Assembly: GCA_017435385.1 (NCBI GenBank)
Contig: JAFSFB010000018.1
Span: 1 to 62,220 of the forward strand
DNA from: Clostridia bacterium
GTDB lineage: Bacteria > Bacillota > Clostridia > Oscillospirales > Acutalibacteraceae
DNA length: 62,220 nt
Direction of reading: 5' to 3'
Below the pieces are notes generated by a model that was given only the letters and a program-made list of their open reading frames with translations, did not search any database and was not told where the DNA came from. Each line of letters starts with the position of its first letter. The first letter of the stretch is position 1. Shown here piece after piece: positions 27,134 through 35,879 of the stretch. A program made the position numbers and the translations under genes.

Positions 27134-27176
27134 AACGCCCGTGCAGAGCTCAGCTCTGTGCGGGCGTTTTCTTTTT
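27134..27176 (+). terminator. Strong intrinsic terminator after the peptide gene
   Basis: AACGCCCGTGCAGAGC pairs with GCTCTGTGCGGGCGTT (with two wobble/mismatch positions), followed by TTTTCTTTTT. It closes the operon that starts near 17780. Confidence 0.92.
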
Positions 27177-27227
27177 GGCATTCAATGTCATATAATAAGG
27201 AAAATAATAAAAATATATAAATATATG

Positions 27228-27257
27228 TTGACTTGATATTGATAATTATAGTATTAT
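27228..27257 (+). promoter_or_regulatory. Promoter of the polysaccharide locus
   Basis: TTGACT (27228-27233) is followed after 18 bases by TATTAT (27252-27257). A run of A/T lies just upstream of the -35, as at the peptide-operon promoter. The first start codon is at 27294. Confidence 0.55.
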
Positions 27258-27293
27258 ATATAATGTATAATTATGTAGTGCTGGAGGTGCGCC

Positions 27294-28019
27294 ATGGTCG
27301 ACATTCATTGCCATATTCTGCCCGGCTTCGACGACGGCGCAGACAACTTTGAAGAAGCTCTCCGCATGGCCCGGATTGCGGCAGGCGGCGGAACAAAAGC
27401 AATAATCGTCACTCCTCACAGCAACATCCCCGACTCATATCAGAACTATCTGGACAAGCTTTATGTTGACGCCTTCAAAAGGCTGAAGGCTCTTATAAAG
27501 GAGCGGAATATTCCTCTGAAGATATATCCCGGCCATGAGATCTTCGCAACGGACGACCTCATCGAGCCGATAAAAAGAAAAAGACTTCTCACTCTCTGCA
27601 ATTCCGACTATCCGTTGGTTGAATTCGGATTCAGGGAACGCTCAGAATCGGTTTACCGAAAACTTCAGCTCCTTGTTGCGGAAGGGCTCACGCCGATTGT
27701 TGCCCATCCCGAAAGATACGCTTTTGTTTCCGAAAACGGTTCCGCACCGATGACTCTCAAAAAAATGGGCTGTCTTCTGCAGGTCAACAAGGGAAGCCTG
27801 AAAAAAAGCTTCGGCAGCACCGCATATGCCGTTTCGCAGGCTCTTATCATCAACGAAGTTGCGGATTTCGTTGCAAGCGATGCTCACAGCCCGTATATGA
27901 GAACGCCTTACCTTGCGGATGTTCACGAAATCATCAGCGAGCTTCATTCAAAGCAGTATGCCGATCTGCTTCTGAGCACCAATCCCGAAAAGGTTCTCAA
28001 AAACGAAAAAATCAAATGA
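27294..28019 (+). CDS. cpsB: CpsB/YwqE-type PHP protein-tyrosine phosphatase
   Basis: This 241-residue PHP-family phosphatase would remove phosphate from the Tyr-rich tails of the kinases encoded downstream. The metal-binding motifs are visible: DIHCHILPGFDDG at residues 3-15, TPHSN near 42, GHE near 82, HPERY near 138 and SDAHSP near 198. Length and motif order fit CpsB of Streptococcus and YwqE of Bacillus. GGAGGTG lies six bases before the ATG. It is the first gene after the locus promoter, the usual position for a regulator of capsule assembly. Cycling between phosphorylated and dephosphorylated kinase normally controls chain length and export; that is taken from the family. Confidence 0.92.
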   Translation: MVDIHCHILPGFDDGADNFEEALRMARIAAGGGTKAIIVTPHSNIPDSYQNYLDKLYVDAFKRLKALIKERNIPLKIYPGHEIFATDDLIEPIKRKRLLTLCNSDYPLVEFGFRERSESVYRKLQLLVAEGLTPIVAHPERYAFVSENGSAPMTLKKMGCLLQVNKGSLKKSFGSTAYAVSQALIINEVADFVASDAHSPYMRTPYLADVHEIISELHSKQYADLLLSTNPEKVLKNEKIK

Positions 28020-28035
28020 TTACAAGGTGAATATA

Positions 28036-28854
28036 ATGAAAGCATTTAAAATTATTGTTTTGATTGCATTTGTATTTATATCGATCGCTTCGTCTGCCGT
28101 GTTTATCGGCGAAAAAATCGGTACGGACCGTACCATTCCGCAGATAACACTCGAGCAGGATATGATCGAGGTCAGCCTTAAAGCAACCGATGAAGAGCTT
28201 CTCAAGGGCGTTACGGCATATGACGAAAAAGATAAGGACCTGACCGACAGAATCATAATCGAGTCAATTTCGGGCTTCACCGAAAAGGGCGTGAGCAAGA
28301 TCACCTATGCGGTCTGCGACAGCGACAACAATGTTGCCAAGGCTTCGAGAATGATTAAGTTCAAGGGCTATGAATCACCGAAATTTCAGGTCGTTGACAA
28401 TCTCTGCTTCTCTCTCTATGAGCATATTGATATCAGAGAAATGATACTTGCTCATGACAGCCTTGAAGGCAACATAACAAGCAAAATAATCGTTACCGCC
28501 GAAAAATATTCGACCTCGGTTCCCGGTGCATATTCCCTCGAGGTTTCTGTCACGAACCTGAAGGGTGACAACTCAACGATCACGCTTCCTCTTATCGTCG
28601 AGGACCGCCCGCTTTCCGTTCCGACAATTGAGCTCAACGAATACCTTGTTTACACAGCCAAGGGTCAGACCGTTGATTTTGACTCTTATATAGTTGATGC
28701 TTATGACACTATGGAAAACAGCCTCAGAAATCAGGTAACGGTTGAGTCCAACGTTGATTTCAACCAGCCCGGAACATATAATGTTCACTATTATGTGACG
28801 GACAGCAACGATCTGAGAGGACACAGCGTGCTGACCGTTATCGTCGGAGAATGA
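28036..28854 (+). CDS. Membrane-anchored protein with Ig-like (DUF5011-type) repeats
   Basis: ATG 28036 (MKAFKIIVL) is preferred over GTG 28027 because AAGGTG lies six bases upstream. Residues 3-24 are a hydrophobic anchor or signal without a clear cleavage site. The remaining 250 or so residues form about three beta-sandwich repeats of DUF5011/bacterial Ig type. Typical are phrases such as GVTAYDEKDKDLTDRI, where the chain alternates a target value and a balanced deformation, and endings like GTYNVHYYVTDSND. It would stand on the outside of the membrane. It sits between the phosphatase and the first kinase with short gaps. A role in contacting polysaccharide or the kinase extracytoplasmic loops is plausible, but nothing in it shows an enzyme. 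Confidence 0.75.
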   Translation: MKAFKIIVLIAFVFISIASSAVFIGEKIGTDRTIPQITLEQDMIEVSLKATDEELLKGVTAYDEKDKDLTDRIIIESISGFTEKGVSKITYAVCDSDNNVAKASRMIKFKGYESPKFQVVDNLCFSLYEHIDIREMILAHDSLEGNITSKIIVTAEKYSTSVPGAYSLEVSVTNLKGDNSTITLPLIVEDRPLSVPTIELNEYLVYTAKGQTVDFDSYIVDAYDTMENSLRNQVTVESNVDFNQPGTYNVHYYVTDSNDLRGHSVLTVIVGE

Positions 28855-28860
28855 TAAATT

Positions 28861-30381
28861 ATGAAGAAAAACAAAATTACAATTGAGCTTCACAGCCTGC
28901 TGAAGGATATAATTCAGAACCTCTGGGTGGTTATTCTTTGCGCCGTTATCGGTTCGTTGGGCTTCTATCTTGTCACCCACGCCTCTTATAAACCGATGTA
29001 TACCTCGACGGCAACCCTTTCCGTTCTCAACAGCGGCTCTGTTACCGCTACGTACTCAACATATTCCATTTCAACCGAAAAAGCCAATGTTCTCGTCAAC
29101 GTTTTTACCGAACCGACGATCAAGGATGCTGCCGCCGAATATCTCGGAGTTGACAGCTTTGAAGGCACGGTTTCGGCAAAGGTTTTTGAACAGACAAACT
29201 TCATTGAGCTGAAGGTCACAGCCGATCACCCCGAAAAAGCATACAGACTTCTCAATGCGGTTATCAAATCTCACCATAAGGTTTCAGGCAAAATATTCAG
29301 AAACGCAGGCGTAACGGTTATCGGAATGCCGACCGTACCGAGCGGTCCGTCAAACTATATTTCAAATTCAAACAGAAATCTCGTTGTCATGGCGTGCGCA
29401 ACGCTTTCCCTTGCTCTGGTTATCGCTTTTTCGCTTATGCGCAACACGATAAAAAAAGAAAGTGACTTCGAGGAGAAGATCGAATCAAAGCTCCTCGGAA
29501 CAATCGCTCACGAGGATAAGAAAATGTCGCTCAGCGATATCAGACAAAAGAAGAAAAAAGGTCTGCTCATCCACAGCAACGCCTATATAAGCCTGCGGTT
29601 CACGGAAAACTTCCATAAAATTGCCGCAAAGCTCGAGCATAAGAAAAACCGCTCCGATAAAAAAGTTTTTGCGATAACGAGCGTTGCCGAAAACGAGGGC
29701 AAATCCACCTGTGCGGCAAACATTGCGGTTTCTCTTGCCGACAGAGGCAATAAGGTCGTGATCCTCGACCTTGACTTCAAGAAGCCTGCTCTTTACAAAA
29801 TCTTCAGCGAGGAGGCAACCGAAAACGGAGAGCTTTCCGACCTTCTGCGCAAAAAGGTTTCCTATGAAAGCTTCGGCTTCAGACAGTTCAAAAGAACCTC
29901 CCTGCGCCTTGCGATCAACACCAAGGCAGATCCGCAATACCGTGATCTGATCGAAAACGGAAGCATTTCCGCTCTCATCGAAAGGCTCAGGGCTGAATAT
30001 GATTTTGTCATCATCGACACCGCTCCCCTCTCCATCGATTCATCCGTTACCGATATAATCAACATCGCTGACGAAGCCATTCTGATCATCAGGACCGATA
30101 CGGTAACCGTTCCCGCTCTGAACGATGCGATCTCCACAATAAGCAAAATCAGCTCTAATCTCGCAGGTTGCATTCTCAACGATGTTCATATGAACCGCCT
30201 GCCGTTCAGCTTCACCGGCAACGATGAAAGCAGCCGTTACGGCGGATACGGATACGGAAGGTATTCTCACTACGGACACTACGGCAAATACCCCGCTCCG
30301 AAATATGAGCTTGAACCCGCCGCCGAAGTAACCGACGGCACTGCTGCGAACGCTTCGGAAAGCATGAACGGCGAAGCATAA
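28861..30381 (+). CDS. Wzz-like chain-length regulator fused to bacterial tyrosine kinase (first copy)
   Basis: This is a 506-residue Wzc-like fusion. An N-terminal membrane helix (residues 21-42), a Wzz/CpsC-type outer domain and a second helix (about 170-190) are followed by a BY-kinase domain. The P-loop is AENEGKST near residue 281 and differs from the usual PGEGKS/T. The A' motif is VVILDLDFKKP, and Walker B is VIIDTAP near 388. The C-terminus has Tyr-rich sequence near residues 458-478 (begins YGGYGYGRY), the likely autophosphorylation cluster. In most Gram-positives the adaptor and kinase are separate proteins; here they are fused. A second fusion follows directly. It would control polymer length and export together with the CpsB-like phosphatase. 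Confidence 0.87.
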   Translation: MKKNKITIELHSLLKDIIQNLWVVILCAVIGSLGFYLVTHASYKPMYTSTATLSVLNSGSVTATYSTYSISTEKANVLVNVFTEPTIKDAAAEYLGVDSFEGTVSAKVFEQTNFIELKVTADHPEKAYRLLNAVIKSHHKVSGKIFRNAGVTVIGMPTVPSGPSNYISNSNRNLVVMACATLSLALVIAFSLMRNTIKKESDFEEKIESKLLGTIAHEDKKMSLSDIRQKKKKGLLIHSNAYISLRFTENFHKIAAKLEHKKNRSDKKVFAITSVAENEGKSTCAANIAVSLADRGNKVVILDLDFKKPALYKIFSEEATENGELSDLLRKKVSYESFGFRQFKRTSLRLAINTKADPQYRDLIENGSISALIERLRAEYDFVIIDTAPLSIDSSVTDIINIADEAILIIRTDTVTVPALNDAISTISKISSNLAGCILNDVHMNRLPFSFTGNDESSRYGGYGYGRYSHYGHYGKYPAPKYELEPAAEVTDGTAANASESMNGEA

Positions 30382-30426
30382 GCAACCGAATGTCCCCGCA
30401 AATAAAAACCGAAAGAAAGATTTGAA

Positions 30427-31971
30427 ATGAATCAGACCTCAAAAAAGAATCCGACAACTGAAAATATAAAAGATGTTTTCGTCACGGTATATCTGAATGA
30501 CATATTAAAGGCATTACGGAGATTCTGGTGGGTCATCGTTGCTACTGCCGTCCTGTTCGGCAGCTACAGCGCCATAAATCAGAAGCTCAATTATGTGCCT
30601 GAATATGAGTCGAATGTAACGCTGACGGTCAACACCCAGAACGCAAGCAGCTCCATAAGCGGTGTTTCGGTCTACTCCTTTTATTACGATTCAACCACCG
30701 CCTCCCTTCTTTCATCAACCTTCCCCTATATTCTGAACTGCAGCCTGCTTCAGGAAGCAATACGGGAGGACCTCGATGTTCCCGCCCTGCCCGCAAGAAT
30801 CAGCGCTTCTGCCGTAACGGGCACGAACATGTTTACGCTTACGGCAAAAGGCAGAGATCCTCAGCTTACGTACGATGTTCTTGTTTCAGCTATAGAGAAT
30901 TATCCTGCAGTTGCAAAATATGTTGTGGGTCACATTACCTTTGAAATTCTCAAACAGCCCTCAGTCGCAACCGCTCCTTCAAATGCTGTAAACTATTTCA
31001 ACGAAACCGTCAAGGGTGCAATCATAGGCGTGTTTTTCGGTCTGCTGTTTATATTCGTTTATATCCTTCAGCGAAAGACCGTCAAAACAAAGACCGATAT
31101 CAAAAATCAGCTTAATCTCGATCCCCTTGCAGTCATTCCCCGAGTTACCTTCAAGAAAAGAGCGATGCCGGGCGATAAGTCCCTTCTGTTCAACAATCCC
31201 GATATCGGAAGCGGCTTTCCCGAATCCTTCCGTGTGCTGAGAAATGTCTTTATTTCTTCGCTCAATGAGAACGAGAAGATCATCATGGCAACGAGCTCCG
31301 TCCCCGGCGAGGGTAAAACAACAATTGCAACGAATCTTGCAATTTCTCTGGCAGACCACAGCAAAAAAATTCTTCTTGTCGATGCCGATATCCGCCACCC
31401 GAGCATTGCTCCGCTTCTCGGAATCGATACGGAGAGCATCAGTTACGAAACCGTTACCGACCTTTATAAGATTGCGTATCTCGAAAAATATAAGCTTCAT
31501 CTTCTTATCCCCACCCCCGCCGAAGAAGAGCAGAGCGGATATTTCAGCTCGGACAATATCAGACAGATGTTTGAATCTCTCAGGGATTCATATGACTATG
31601 TTATCGTTGATACGCCTCCCTGCGGTCTTATTTCCGATGCTCTGTTCATCGCACAGTATGCCGACGCCGCAGTTTTCATCACCTATCAGGATGCAGTAAG
31701 AGTTTCGAGAGTTAAAAGCACTCTTGATAATCTTATGTCAACAGATATCCGTATTCTCGGATGTGTTCTCAACGGAACCGTTCAGGGCTTCTCGGGCTAT
31801 GGCTACGGATACGGATACGGCTACGGTTACGGCTATGGTTACGGCTACGGTTACGGAAAGTACGGCTACGGCTACGGAAAATACGGCTATGGTTACGGTT
31901 ACGGAGAAGACCGTAAAAAGAAGAAAAATAAGACCCGCAAAAAATCAAAGCATTCCGAAACAACAAAATAA
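30427..31971 (+). CDS. Wzz-like/tyrosine kinase fusion with Gly-Tyr repeat tail (second copy)
   Basis: This 514-residue protein repeats the architecture of the preceding gene: membrane helix near residues 30-50, Wzz-type outer domain, second helix near 195-215, then a BY-kinase domain. Its motifs are canonical: PGEGKTT near 293, LLVDADIRHP near 318 and VIVDTPP near 393. The tail (about residues 457-493) is a Gly-Tyr repeat with 17 tyrosines, broken twice by GKY, and then a Lys-rich end. The tyrosines are the expected autophosphorylation sites. Length and regularity are unusual. The ribosome binding site is weak (AAAGAAAGA). Having two kinases with different P-loops suggests one may be catalytic and the other accessory. 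Confidence 0.88.
   Translation: MNQTSKKNPTTENIKDVFVTVYLNDILKALRRFWWVIVATAVLFGSYSAINQKLNYVPEYESNVTLTVNTQNASSSISGVSVYSFYYDSTTASLLSSTFPYILNCSLLQEAIREDLDVPALPARISASAVTGTNMFTLTAKGRDPQLTYDVLVSAIENYPAVAKYVVGHITFEILKQPSVATAPSNAVNYFNETVKGAIIGVFFGLLFIFVYILQRKTVKTKTDIKNQLNLDPLAVIPRVTFKKRAMPGDKSLLFNNPDIGSGFPESFRVLRNVFISSLNENEKIIMATSSVPGEGKTTIATNLAISLADHSKKILLVDADIRHPSIAPLLGIDTESISYETVTDLYKIAYLEKYKLHLLIPTPAEEEQSGYFSSDNIRQMFESLRDSYDYVIVDTPPCGLISDALFIAQYADAAVFITYQDAVRVSRVKSTLDNLMSTDIRILGCVLNGTVQGFSGYGYGYGYGYGYGYGYGYGYGKYGYGYGKYGYGYGYGEDRKKKKNKTRKKSKHSETTK
31795..31905 (+). repeat. GGN-TAY hexanucleotide repeat coding for Gly-Tyr
   Basis: Ten successive Gly-Tyr codon pairs are followed by two further blocks separated by Gly-Lys-Tyr. 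Synonymous third bases vary (GGC/GGA/GGT, TAC/TAT), so the repeat is imperfect as DNA and has been kept at protein level. Confidence 0.95.
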
Positions 31972-31986
31972 AAGGATTTGATTGAT

Positions 31987-33963
31987 TTGAAGTTACCGAA
32001 GTCTGACTCAGGCAAAAGAAAATTTCATATTGAAACCTGGCATATCAAGGCAATCTTCCTTATGGCTTATGACATCATGGCAATCAGCATCTCATATTTC
32101 TTTGCCCTGTGGATAAGATTTGACGGAGTGTTTTCCGAAATACCCGAAAAATATCTTGATCCCTATGTAAGCTTTCTTCCTTTATATATCATAATCAGCC
32201 TTGTTGTTTTTTATCTGCTTCGTATGTATCACAGCGTGTGGGAATATGTGAGCATAAGAGAGCTGATGAGAGCGGCAATCGGAAGCATCTCCGCTTCGGT
32301 CGCACATGTTATTCTCATCACGGTCATCTTCAACAGAATGCCGATCTCGTACTATCTCATCGGCAGCGGCTTACAGCTCCTTCTGCTTCTTGCCGCAAGA
32401 TTTTCATACCGAATTTTCTCTGCCTTTCCCCGGTTTTTCGGAACCGATACGGGAAACCATTCATACCACAGAGTTATGATAATCGGTGCAGGCGATGCGG
32501 GAAGAATGCTTCTCGAAAACATTCAGAAAACAAGAGCAAACAAAGACCATGTCGTCTGCTTGATCGACGATAACCCCGACAAGCAGAACAGATTCTTTGA
32601 CGGCGTTCAGATTGTCGGCGGCCGAGACGATATTCTTCACAGCGTTGAAAAATACAATATCGACAGAATTTATATTGCAATGCCCAGCGCTTCAAAAGAG
32701 AATATCAGGGATATCGTTAATATCTGCAAAGAAACGGGCTGCGAAACAAAAACGCTTCCCGACTTCTACCAGTATGTGAACAGCGGCATAACCGCAGGCG
32801 CATTAAAGGATGTTTCCGTTGAGGATCTGCTCGGCAGAGAGCCCATCAACACAGATATGAAAGAGGTCTATGACCTTATCAAAGATAAAACCATTCTCGT
32901 TACGGGCGGCGGCGGTTCGATCGGCAGCGAGCTCTGCCGTCAGGTTGCGGCGCACAAGCCCGAAAGACTTATTATCTTCGATATTTACGAAAACAACGCA
33001 TATGCGATCCAGCAGGAGCTTAAAGACAAATATCCCGAAATGAAGCTCGAGGTTCTGATCGGCTCCGTTCGTGACTCGAGAAGACTCGACTATGTTTTCA
33101 AGAAATTCAAGCCCGATATCGTTTATCATGCGGCGGCTCACAAGCATGTTCCTCTCATGGAGGACAGCCCCTGCGAAGCAATAAAAAATAATGTTATCGG
33201 AACTTATAAAACGGCATATGCCGCTATGGTCAACAATTGCGCCAGATTCGTTCTTATCAGCACGGATAAAGCGGTCAACCCCACCAATGTAATGGGCGCA
33301 AGCAAACGCCTTTGCGAAATGGTCATTCAGTCATTCGACAGAAAAATAAAGGAAAATAAGCAGAACGAAATTCCGAGAATGTTCACTCATCTCGAGGAAG
33401 AGGGCTCGATCTATTCCGACGGAGTTCCCGAGCATGTAAGAACGGAGTTTGTTGCCGTGCGTTTCGGAAATGTTCTCGGCTCAAACGGCTCGGTCGTTCC
33501 GCTTTTCAAGCGTCAGATCGAAAACGGCGGTCCCGTTACCGTCACGCACCCCGAAATTATCAGATATTTCATGACGATTCCAGAAGCGGTATCGCTCGTG
33601 CTTCTTGCAGGTGCCGATGCCAAGGGCGGTGAAATATTCGTTCTTGATATGGGCTCACCCGTCAAGATCGATACCCTTGCCCGAAACCTCATCAAGCTTT
33701 CGGGACTCAAGCCCGATGTTGACATCCGTATTGAGTATACGGGACTCAGACCGGGCGAAAAGCTCTATGAAGAAAAGCTTATGGAAGAGGAAGGACTCAA
33801 AACAACTCCGAATAAGCTCATTCATATCGGAAACCCCATTCAGTTCGACACCGAATTGTTCCAGACACAGCTCGACGAGCTTATGCTCGCCGCTTACGAA
33901 AACAGCGAAACAATAACCGAAAAGGTCAGGGAAATGGTTCCCACCTACAGAGAAAGAGGTTGA
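31987..33963 (+). CDS. Membrane nucleotide-sugar 4,6-dehydratase (CapD/PglF/WbpM type)
   Basis: This 658-residue protein has four or so N-terminal membrane helices, a first Rossmann-like region (IIGAGDAGRML near 162) and a second with the NAD motif VTGGGGSIGSE near 303. Relatives convert UDP-GlcNAc to UDP-4-keto-6-deoxy-GlcNAc. DKAVNPTNVMGASKR near 425 carries the modified catalytic triad region of this family. A TTG start at 31987 is chosen because AAAGGA lies about nine bases upstream; the earlier TTG at 31978 is too close to it. The next genes encode an aminotransferase and a phosphoglycosyltransferase, as in bacillosamine-type pathways. Confidence 0.87.
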   Translation: MKLPKSDSGKRKFHIETWHIKAIFLMAYDIMAISISYFFALWIRFDGVFSEIPEKYLDPYVSFLPLYIIISLVVFYLLRMYHSVWEYVSIRELMRAAIGSISASVAHVILITVIFNRMPISYYLIGSGLQLLLLLAARFSYRIFSAFPRFFGTDTGNHSYHRVMIIGAGDAGRMLLENIQKTRANKDHVVCLIDDNPDKQNRFFDGVQIVGGRDDILHSVEKYNIDRIYIAMPSASKENIRDIVNICKETGCETKTLPDFYQYVNSGITAGALKDVSVEDLLGREPINTDMKEVYDLIKDKTILVTGGGGSIGSELCRQVAAHKPERLIIFDIYENNAYAIQQELKDKYPEMKLEVLIGSVRDSRRLDYVFKKFKPDIVYHAAAHKHVPLMEDSPCEAIKNNVIGTYKTAYAAMVNNCARFVLISTDKAVNPTNVMGASKRLCEMVIQSFDRKIKENKQNEIPRMFTHLEEEGSIYSDGVPEHVRTEFVAVRFGNVLGSNGSVVPLFKRQIENGGPVTVTHPEIIRYFMTIPEAVSLVLLAGADAKGGEIFVLDMGSPVKIDTLARNLIKLSGLKPDVDIRIEYTGLRPGEKLYEEKLMEEEGLKTTPNKLIHIGNPIQFDTELFQTQLDELMLAAYENSETITEKVREMVPTYRERG

Positions 33964-33966
33964 CCC

Positions 33967-35172
33967 ATGGCAAACATTCCCTTCAGCCCTCCCGACATAA
34001 CCGAGGCAGAAATAAACGAGGTCTGCGAAGCTCTCCGCTCAGGCTGGATAACAACAGGCCCGAGAACAAAGGGGTTTGAACGCAGACTTGCGGAATACTG
34101 CGGCACCCGTAAGGTTGCATGCCTCAACTCCGCAACCGCCGCTCTTGAACTGAATCTGCGTGTGCTCGGCATCGGCGAAGGCGATGAGGTTATTGTTCCC
34201 GCCTATACCTACACCGCTTCGGCTTCGGCGGCGATCCATGTCGGCGCAAAGGTCATCTTCATCGACAGTCAGCCCGATTCATTTGAGATGGACTATGACC
34301 TGATGGAAGCGGCAATAAACGAAAAAACAAAGGCGGTCATTCCCGTTGACCTTGCAGGCATTGTCTGCGACTATGACAGGATTTATGCCGCCGTTGAAAA
34401 CAAAAAGCATCTTTTCAAGCCTGCAAACGCTATTCAGCAAGCCATGGGCAGAGCCGCCGTCGTTGCGGACTGCGCACATGCTCTCGGCGCAACGAGAAAC
34501 GGTAAAAAAGCGGGACAGATTGCCGATTTTACCTCCTTCTCGTTCCATGCAGTCAAGAATCTCACCACCGCTGAGGGCGGTGCGGCAACATGGAAAAGCA
34601 TCGACGGGATCGACGATGAAGAGCTCTATAAGCAATATATGCTTTACAGCCTTCACGGTCAGTCAAAGGACGCTCTCGCAAAAACAAGAGCGGGTGCGTG
34701 GGAATACGATATCGTCGGTCCGTGGTATAAATGCAATATGACGGATATCACCGCCGCAATCGGACTCAGGCAGCTTGAAAGATATCCTTCGCTTATCGAA
34801 AGAAGAAAAGAGATCATCAATAAATATAACGAAATGTGTGATTCCCTCGGAATTCAGCATCTCGGTCACTACGGCGAAAATCATTCTTCATCGGGACATC
34901 TTTATATAACAAGAATCCCCGATATATCCGAAGAAACCAGAAATAATATCATAACCGAAATGGCGGAAAGAGGAATCGCCTGCAATGTTCATTATAAGCC
35001 GCTTCCGATGATGACGGCATATAAGAATCTCGGCTGGGATATTTCCGATTTCCCCAACGCATATAACTTTTTCAGAAACGAAATCACCCTTCCCCTGCAT
35101 ACGAAGCTTTCGGACGACGATGTGAAAACCGTCTGTGAAAACTTTGCCGAAGCTGTCAAGAAATTTATTTAA
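33967..35172 (+). CDS. DegT/DnrJ/EryC1-type sugar aminotransferase (PglE-like)
   Basis: This is a 401-residue PLP-dependent aminotransferase. FSFHAVKNLTTAEGG near residues 191-205 contains the Lys that binds PLP. The N-terminus SGWITTGPRTKGFE and the NSATAALE segment are family hallmarks. It most likely adds an amino group at C4 of the 4-keto sugar made by the preceding dehydratase, giving UDP-4-amino-4,6-dideoxy-GlcNAc. A PglD-like acetyltransferase, which would complete di-N-acetylbacillosamine, is not found in the window. The start is three bases after the dehydratase stop, within GAAAGAGG context. Confidence 0.88.
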   Translation: MANIPFSPPDITEAEINEVCEALRSGWITTGPRTKGFERRLAEYCGTRKVACLNSATAALELNLRVLGIGEGDEVIVPAYTYTASASAAIHVGAKVIFIDSQPDSFEMDYDLMEAAINEKTKAVIPVDLAGIVCDYDRIYAAVENKKHLFKPANAIQQAMGRAAVVADCAHALGATRNGKKAGQIADFTSFSFHAVKNLTTAEGGAATWKSIDGIDDEELYKQYMLYSLHGQSKDALAKTRAGAWEYDIVGPWYKCNMTDITAAIGLRQLERYPSLIERRKEIINKYNEMCDSLGIQHLGHYGENHSSSGHLYITRIPDISEETRNNIITEMAERGIACNVHYKPLPMMTAYKNLGWDISDFPNAYNFFRNEITLPLHTKLSDDDVKTVCENFAEAVKKFI

Positions 35173-35183
35173 GGGAGAGAGCT

Positions 35184-35867
35184 ATGATACTGCGAAAATG
35201 GAATGACCTTCCCGAAGAAATGCAGATACCTGAGGTCAGGGAATACTATGACCTGCTGAGCAAAAAGAAGCCTCAGCTTGCCTTGAAGCGGCTCTTTGAC
35301 GTTGTTGTGTCATTTTCGCTGCTGACTGTGCTTTCCCCTGTGTTTATCGTTCTCGCAATCGCAATCAAGCTCGACTCAAAAGGTCCCGTTTTTTACCGTC
35401 AGACAAGAGTCACTCAGTACGGCGAAAAATTCCGCATTTTCAAATTCCGCTCAATGGTGACTGATGCCGACAAGGGCTCGCTTCTGACAGTCGGAGGCGA
35501 TTCGAGAATCACGAAAACGGGTAAATTCATCCGCAAATATAAGCTCGATGAGCTCAGTCAGCTCATCGATGTTCTGAGAGGTACAATGACCTTCGTGGGA
35601 ACACGCCCCGAGGTTCCGAAATATGTTGAAAAATATACTGCCGAAATGATGGCAACGCTTCTCCTGCCTGCAGGCATAACCTCCGAAGCAAGCGTTTACT
35701 ACAAAGACGAAAACGAGCTTCTCGATGCCGCAGAGGATGTTGAAAAAACATATCTCGAGGTTGTCCTTCCCGACAAAATGAAGTATAACCTCGCAGCAAT
35801 CAGAAGCTTCAGCTTTATCGATGATATCAAGGTTATGATTCTGACCGTTCTTGCGGTTTTTAAATAA
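35184..35867 (+). CDS. Polyprenyl-phosphate phosphoglycosyltransferase (PglC-like)
   Basis: This 227-residue monotopic enzyme moves a phospho-sugar from UDP-sugar to undecaprenyl phosphate and so starts each repeat unit at the inner face of the membrane. Signatures are KRLFDVVVS followed by a re-entrant hydrophobic segment (about 36-60), FKFRSM near 91, LDELSQLIDVLRG near 122 and FVGTRPEVP. The Asp-Glu pair in KLDELSQ is the expected catalytic dyad. The short form without extra membrane helices matches PglC rather than WcaJ/WbaP. With the dehydratase and aminotransferase before it, the first sugar is probably a 4-amino-4,6-dideoxy-GlcNAc derivative. Confidence 0.9.
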   Translation: MILRKWNDLPEEMQIPEVREYYDLLSKKKPQLALKRLFDVVVSFSLLTVLSPVFIVLAIAIKLDSKGPVFYRQTRVTQYGEKFRIFKFRSMVTDADKGSLLTVGGDSRITKTGKFIRKYKLDELSQLIDVLRGTMTFVGTRPEVPKYVEKYTAEMMATLLLPAGITSEASVYYKDENELLDAAEDVEKTYLEVVLPDKMKYNLAAIRSFSFIDDIKVMILTVLAVFK

Positions 35868-35879
35868 GAGGAAACGAAA

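Noticed and set aside
27134..27176. CRISPR or repeat array near the peptide operon
   Set aside because: Only a single terminator hairpin is present; there are no spaced direct repeats.
31632..31991. ORFs opposite the Gly-Tyr repeat rich in Arg/Asn/Ser
   Set aside because: They are the antisense and shifted reading of the GGN-TAY repeat, with no ribosome binding site.
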